This document shows positions 59,545-64,000 of a DNA stretch of 64,000 nucleotides, one piece after another. Origin of the DNA: Actinomycetes bacterium (GTDB lineage: Bacteria > Actinomycetota > Acidimicrobiia > Acidimicrobiales > RAAP-2). Location of the stretch: NCBI GenBank assembly GCA_021846325.1, contig JAJZBX010000001.1:124001-188000 (forward strand). Reading direction: 5' to 3'. Under the pieces are notes generated by a model. That model searched no databases and was not told the DNA's origin. It was given only the letters and a program-made list of their open reading frames with translations. The position numbers were made by a program, and so were the translations under genes. Within the stretch, counting starts at the first letter, position 1. The number at the start of each line of letters is the position of its first letter.

Positions 59545-60797
59545 TGTCCGAATCGCGACCGGCCCGCCTCTTCCACGCCTGGCCACGAGGCAACGGCGCC
59601 GCCAGGTCGATGTTGCTGGTAACGATGATCATGGTGGCGTACGGGACGGTTGCCGTCGCCTCGGCTAGTGAGGGTCAGGCCGCGGCCAACGGCGGCTCCA
59701 GCTGGAGCATTGCCATCCACGATCTCGTCTACCTCGGCTTCGGACTCATCGCGATGTACGTTGCGGCCCGCCTTCGCCTCGATTGGGTGATTCGTCGTGC
59801 GCCGCTCGCGATGATCGGCGGATTACTTTTGTTGCTCGCGGTCAAGGCGATCGGCGTGAGCGCGAACGGTGGCAAGCGGTGGTTGAACCTGCACGTCATT
59901 TTCCTCCAGCCGTCTGAACTGTTCAAGTTGGTCACGATCCTCTTCATCGCGTGGCTCATCGAGCATCATCACGACGAACTTGGTGACTGGCGTCCCCTGT
60001 TGTTGTGGACCCTTCCGGTGCTCGCCGGTGCGGCGCTGATCGTCATCGAACCCGATATCGGCACCTCGTCGGTCGTGGTGGCCATCGCGATCGCGATGCT
60101 CGCCGTAGCCGGCCTTTCTCGCCAACTACTGGTGCGCATCGTCGGACTGGGCATTCTCTCCTTTGGCGCGTTCATGATTCTGAAGCCCTATTCGGCCCGT
60201 CGATTCCTCTCGTTTCTGCACCCGAATCAGAACCTCCAGGGCAGTGGGTACCAATTGCTGCAGTCCAAGATTGGACTCGGCGCGGGGGGCTTGACGGGAC
60301 TGGGACTCGGGCACAGTCGTGAGAAGTGGGGACTCTTGCCCAATCCCCACACTGACTTCATCTTTACCATCATCGGGGAAGAACTTGGTTTTATCGGAAC
60401 GCTCGCGATCGTGGGACTCTTCATTTGGTTCTTGTTCAGCGCTACCCGAATCGCTCAGTCGTCGGCGAACGCCACGTATCGACTCGTCGCGATTGGTATT
60501 ACGGCGTGGATCATGCTCGAGGCGGTCATCAATATCGCGTCCGTGGTGGGGGCCTGGGCGGTGACCGGTGTGCCCCTGCCGTTCTTCTCGTACGGCGGCA
60601 CGGCGTTGATCAGCGAACTCTTCGCGATTGGTCTGCTTTACAACATTGGTCACGACGTCAGTGAGTCACGCGATCATACGATTCGTCGACGCGAGATCCT
60701 ATCGACTCGCAACGAAGGGCTTGGGTCGATGCGGGTTCCTCGCAGCCCGGCTCGCTACGCCGACCCACGCACGCGCACGTCACACGGGCGCGAGTGA
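59544..60797 (+). CDS. ftsW: SEDS-family peptidoglycan polymerase FtsW
   Basis: GGKRWLNLHVIFLQPSELFKLVTILFIAWL, GSGYQLLQSKIGLGAGGLTGLGLGHSREKWGLLPNPHTDFIFTIIGEELGFIG, LPFFSYGGTALISEL. Confidence 0.95.
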   Translation: MSESRPARLFHAWPRGNGAARSMLLVTMIMVAYGTVAVASASEGQAAANGGSSWSIAIHDLVYLGFGLIAMYVAARLRLDWVIRRAPLAMIGGLLLLLAVKAIGVSANGGKRWLNLHVIFLQPSELFKLVTILFIAWLIEHHHDELGDWRPLLLWTLPVLAGAALIVIEPDIGTSSVVVAIAIAMLAVAGLSRQLLVRIVGLGILSFGAFMILKPYSARRFLSFLHPNQNLQGSGYQLLQSKIGLGAGGLTGLGLGHSREKWGLLPNPHTDFIFTIIGEELGFIGTLAIVGLFIWFLFSATRIAQSSANATYRLVAIGITAWIMLEAVINIASVVGAWAVTGVPLPFFSYGGTALISELFAIGLLYNIGHDVSESRDHTIRRREILSTRNEGLGSMRVPRSPARYADPRTRTSHGRE

Positions 60798-61915
60798 TGG
60801 CCCGAGCTGTCCTACTGACCGGGGGCGGAACCGGGGGGCACATCTTTCCGATGGTGGCCGTCGCCGACGAGCTGGTGGCCAGCGGTGTTCCGGCTGAGCG
60901 CGTTGAGTTGATCGGCAGCCGGCGGGGCCAGGAGTTGCGGCTGTTACGCGATAGCCCCTATCGCCTGACGCGACTACCGGGTCGGGGATTGCGGCGTTCG
61001 TGGCGACCAGCGGCGATCGTGGCGAACATCGGCGCCGTTTTGGGACTCGTGGCGGCGCTGGCGATCGCGCTGGTGCGCATCGGTCGTCGACGTCCGGCGG
61101 TGGTCGTCTCGTTCGGTGGTTACGCCGCCGCTCCCGCCGCCGTGGCGGCGATCCTCTGGCGCCGGCCCCTCGTGCTCGTTGAACTCGATGCCGTACCCGG
61201 CGCAGTTCACCGACTTCTGGCTCGGTTCGCGTGGCGGCGGTGTCTGGCATTTGGACCAGCGGGCGCACGCAGCGTCGTGACCGGCGTTCCCGTGCGTGGC
61301 GAGGTCGTGGCCGTTGATCGGGGCGACGCCGCTCGAGCTCGGGCTCGAGTGGCCCTGACGCCACCGGTGGAGCCTGGGCGAGCCATCGTGGTGATTATGT
61401 CTGGTTCGCTCGGATCTGAGCGAGTCAACGACGCGGCGACCGAGCTCGCACGTCGGTGGGCGAGCCGTAGCGACCGTACGATCATCCACGTCACCGGACG
61501 CCGCGACGCACAGCGCGTGCTCGAGCGTCGACCGTCGACGAGCGGACTGGACTACCGAGTAACTGACTTCGCGGTCATGGCGCCGCTGTGGTGCGTGGCC
61601 GATGCTGCGGTGTGCCGGGCCGGTGCGACGACGGTAGCCGAATTGACGGTCGTCGGCGTGCCCGCGGTGCTGGTGCCCCTGCCGGGTGCACCCGGCGGCC
61701 ATCAGCTCGCCAACGCCAGGGTGGTCGAGCAAGCCGGCGGCGCGATCGTCGTCGCCGACGATCAGTGCGATGCCTCGAGTCTCGAAGCCGCGCTTGAGCG
61801 TCTGCTGGAGGAGGAACACCGGCGCAGCTACGGCGAGGCGGCGCGCTCGCTCGGACGCCCGAATGCCGCCTCGGCCATTGCGCGCGAGATCGTCGTGATC
61901 GGAGAATGGGGTTGA
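60794..61915 (+). CDS. murG: UDP-GlcNAc:lipid I GlcNAc transferase
   Basis: LLTGGGTGGHIFPMVAVADEL, VVSFGGYAAAPAAVAA, RAGATTVAELTVVGVPAVLVPLPGAPGGHQLANARVVEQAGGA. Confidence 0.94.
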   Translation: MMARAVLLTGGGTGGHIFPMVAVADELVASGVPAERVELIGSRRGQELRLLRDSPYRLTRLPGRGLRRSWRPAAIVANIGAVLGLVAALAIALVRIGRRRPAVVVSFGGYAAAPAAVAAILWRRPLVLVELDAVPGAVHRLLARFAWRRCLAFGPAGARSVVTGVPVRGEVVAVDRGDAARARARVALTPPVEPGRAIVVIMSGSLGSERVNDAATELARRWASRSDRTIIHVTGRRDAQRVLERRPSTSGLDYRVTDFAVMAPLWCVADAAVCRAGATTVAELTVVGVPAVLVPLPGAPGGHQLANARVVEQAGGAIVVADDQCDASSLEAALERLLEEEHRRSYGEAARSLGRPNAASAIAREIVVIGEWG

Positions 61916-63270
61916 TGACGTTCGAAGCGGGCACCCGAGTGCACATCGTCGGCGTCGGCGGTGCCGGGATGAGCGGACTCGCCCGACTGCTCCACGAGCG
62001 CGGGTGCCTGGTCAGTGGATCAGATGCGCAGGATTCGAAGACGTTAGCGGATCTCGCGAGCGCCGGCGTCGAGATCGCGGTGGGTCACGACGCCGATCAC
62101 GGAAGCGATGCCGCGATCGTTCTCTGGTCGCCGGCCGTGTCGATGGATAACGTCGAACTTCTCGCGGCCCGTCGGCGCGGTGCCGATCTCATGCCGCGAT
62201 CACGGGTGCTCGCGGCTCTGGCCGGCGAGCAACCGGTGGTGGGTTTGACGGGTACGCACGGCAAGACCACGGCGACGTCAATGATGGTGCACGTGTACGC
62301 CGCGGCGCAGCGCGACGCCTCGTGGCTGCTCGGCGCACCGGTGCGCGGCGTTGGGTCCAACGGTCACTGGGGTTCGGGAGAGCTGGTCTTGGAAGTTGAC
62401 GAGAGCTTCGGCACGTTTCGAGAGATCGTTCCTTCGTCGCTCGGACTCTTGAACGTGGAATCGGACCATCTGGACTACTACGCCAACCGAGACGCCCTCG
62501 AGGCGGCCTTCGTGGACCTCGTCAACCGCACGACTGGACCGGTGGTGGCGTGGACTGATGACCCAGGGGCTCGACGGGTGAGCCGACGCGCCAAACGCAC
62601 CACCGTGACGGTCGGTCGTTCGGCGGCGGACTGGCTGATCAGCGGTGAGACGCTGTCGCGGGGTTCGGCGCGATTTCGGCTCGATCGTGAGTCCTCGCAT
62701 CTGGCGATCGAGTTGGCGGTCACCGGCGCCCACAACGTCGCGAACGCTGCGGTGGTGGCGGCGCTCGCGATCGAGATCGGTTTCGATGCGGGAGCGGTCG
62801 AGCGGGGACTCGCGGCCTTTGGCGGCGCGCCGCGACGATTCGAACGCATTGGCCGGTGGCGAGGGGCCGAGGTGTACGAGGACTACGCACACCTGCCCGG
62901 CGAGATCAGCGCGACCTTGGCGGCGGCGCGGGCGGCGGGGTACCAACACGTGACCGCCGTCTTCCAGCCGCACCGGGTGACCAGGACGAGCGCGTTGGCG
63001 GACTCGTTTGGCGACGCGTTTCGCGATGCCGACGCCGTCATCGTGACCGACATCTACAGCGCTGGCGAGGCAAATCCGATGGCAATCACCGGTGAAGTCA
63101 TTGCCAGGGCCGTCACCGCGGCACACGCCGGGACGGTTCGTTACGCGGCGACCTTCAACGACGTCGTCGGCGTTTTGGCCGACGCAACCTCGGCCGACAT
63201 CATCGTGCTCTTGGGGGCTGGGGACGTGGGCAACGTGGCGCGACTACTGCCCGGTGGGCTCGAAGCGTGA
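61906..63270 (+). CDS. murC: UDP-MurNAc-L-alanine ligase
   Basis: VHIVGVGGAGMSGLARLLHERG, GLTGTHGKTTATSMM, VFQPHRVTRT, TDIYSAGEAN. Confidence 0.93.
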   Translation: MGLMTFEAGTRVHIVGVGGAGMSGLARLLHERGCLVSGSDAQDSKTLADLASAGVEIAVGHDADHGSDAAIVLWSPAVSMDNVELLAARRRGADLMPRSRVLAALAGEQPVVGLTGTHGKTTATSMMVHVYAAAQRDASWLLGAPVRGVGSNGHWGSGELVLEVDESFGTFREIVPSSLGLLNVESDHLDYYANRDALEAAFVDLVNRTTGPVVAWTDDPGARRVSRRAKRTTVTVGRSAADWLISGETLSRGSARFRLDRESSHLAIELAVTGAHNVANAAVVAALAIEIGFDAGAVERGLAAFGGAPRRFERIGRWRGAEVYEDYAHLPGEISATLAAARAAGYQHVTAVFQPHRVTRTSALADSFGDAFRDADAVIVTDIYSAGEANPMAITGEVIARAVTAAHAGTVRYAATFNDVVGVLADATSADIIVLLGAGDVGNVARLLPGGLEA

Positions 63271-64000
63271 GTCTGGCGGATCTCGTTCGGGTCGGTGGGG
63301 ACCGGGTCATCGAGCACGCGAACGCGGGGCGGCTCACGACGTATCGGGTTGGTGGTTCGGTGCGAGCGCTCGTTACGCTGCGCACGGCGAGCGACGCTGA
63401 TGAGCTAATTCCCCTGATCGTAGCGACGAACTTAGGCATGCTGGCGATCGGTAACGGATCGAATCTGTTGATCGCCGATGGCGAGCAGGCGCTCGTCGCC
63501 GTGCGGCTCGAGGGTGACCTGAGCCAGTTCAGCTGGCGAGAGGTGGCCGACGGCGTCGACGTGGTCGCCGGCGGCGGCGCGGCCCTCCCGATCCTGGCGC
63601 GGCGCCTCGCGGCCGACGGGGTGTGCGGCTTCGAGTGGGCCGTTGGTGTACCCGGGAGCGTCGGCGGTGCGGTCGTGATGAACGCCGGTGGGCACGGCTC
63701 CGACGTGGCGTCGAGTGTGACCGAGGTACAGGCTTGGCATCGTGACGCGTGGCGCACGTGGACGCGTTCCGAATTGGATCTGTCCTACCGACACAGCGCA
63801 CTCGGCGACGGCGACCTGGTGCTGCGCGCCACGTTTCGTCTCACCCGCGGCGACGCCAGCGAGTCGCAACGCCGCATCAGCGAGATCGTCCGTTGGCGGC
63901 GGCGCCACCAGCCCGGCGGCGCCAACGCCGGCAGCGTCTTTCGCAATCCCGTTGATGATCACGCGGGTCGCCTGATCGAGGCGGCCGGTTGCAAAGGCCT
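63267..64000 (+). CDS. murB: UDP-N-acetylenolpyruvoylglucosamine reductase, 3' truncated by window edge
   Basis: GTG at 63267 overlapping murC stop; reads NAGRLTTYRVGGSVRALVTLRTASDADELIPLIVATNLGMLAIGNGSNLLIADGEQ ... GVCGFEWAVGVPGSVGGAVVMNAGGHG. Frame has no stop in window so it is absent from the ORF track. Confidence 0.93.
   Translation, partial: MSLADLVRVGGDRVIEHANAGRLTTYRVGGSVRALVTLRTASDADELIPLIVATNLGMLAIGNGSNLLIADGEQALVAVRLEGDLSQFSWREVADGVDVVAGGGAALPILARRLAADGVCGFEWAVGVPGSVGGAVVMNAGGHGSDVASSVTEVQAWHRDAWRTWTRSELDLSYRHSALGDGDLVLRATFRLTRGDASESQRRISEIVRWRRRHQPGGANAGSVFRNPVDDHAGRLIEAAGCKG

Noticed and set aside
60974-61819. 281-aa minus-strand ORF opposite murG
   Set aside because: Antisense shadow; murG is unambiguous.
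62278-63126. 282-aa minus-strand ORF opposite murC
   Set aside because: Antisense shadow; Arg-rich with no domain.

Overview
The window is a gene-dense, high-GC bacterial chromosome segment. Gene content (Mec/CysO/CysM sulfur-carrier operon, DUF3039/DUF3040-type proteins, mraZ-rsmH-ftsL-ftsI-murE-mraY-ftsW-murG-murC-murB, MurE with DNPR motif) suggests an actinobacterium, possibly of the Acidimicrobiia type; the taxonomy is inference only. Most of it is ordinary housekeeping: xseAB, a glycerol/ether-lipid-like operon (FGGY kinase, AGPS-like flavoprotein, GlpD), acyl-CoA metabolism, ssrA and smpB, rph-rdgB, a DEAD helicase, clpP, a Wzm/Wzt exporter, dut/orn, a CoA-transferase/esterase/sulfatase/amino-acid ABC cluster, fur-msrA, and a dcw cell-wall cluster that runs off the right edge. 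Items most worth a second look: (1) a JAMM peptidase / DoxX / ubiquitin-like sulfur carrier / cysteine synthase operon whose carrier ends in GG-AA, so it would need trimming before use; (2) a tmRNA whose tag frame has no obvious ALAA ending, with a 42-bp-arm inverted repeat and a third copy of the same element at its 3' flank; (3) six phased 10-bp repeats upstream of mraZ; (4) a dcw cluster without murF and murD; (5) a dispersed short repeat family at three loci, two of them near transposase debris; (6) a helicase-cold shock domain fusion and a ClpX-type zinc finger/HTH protein; (7) an AGPS-like enzyme between glycerol kinase and GlpD. No CRISPR array, rRNA or intact prophage was seen. All calls come from reading the sequence; no database search was run.
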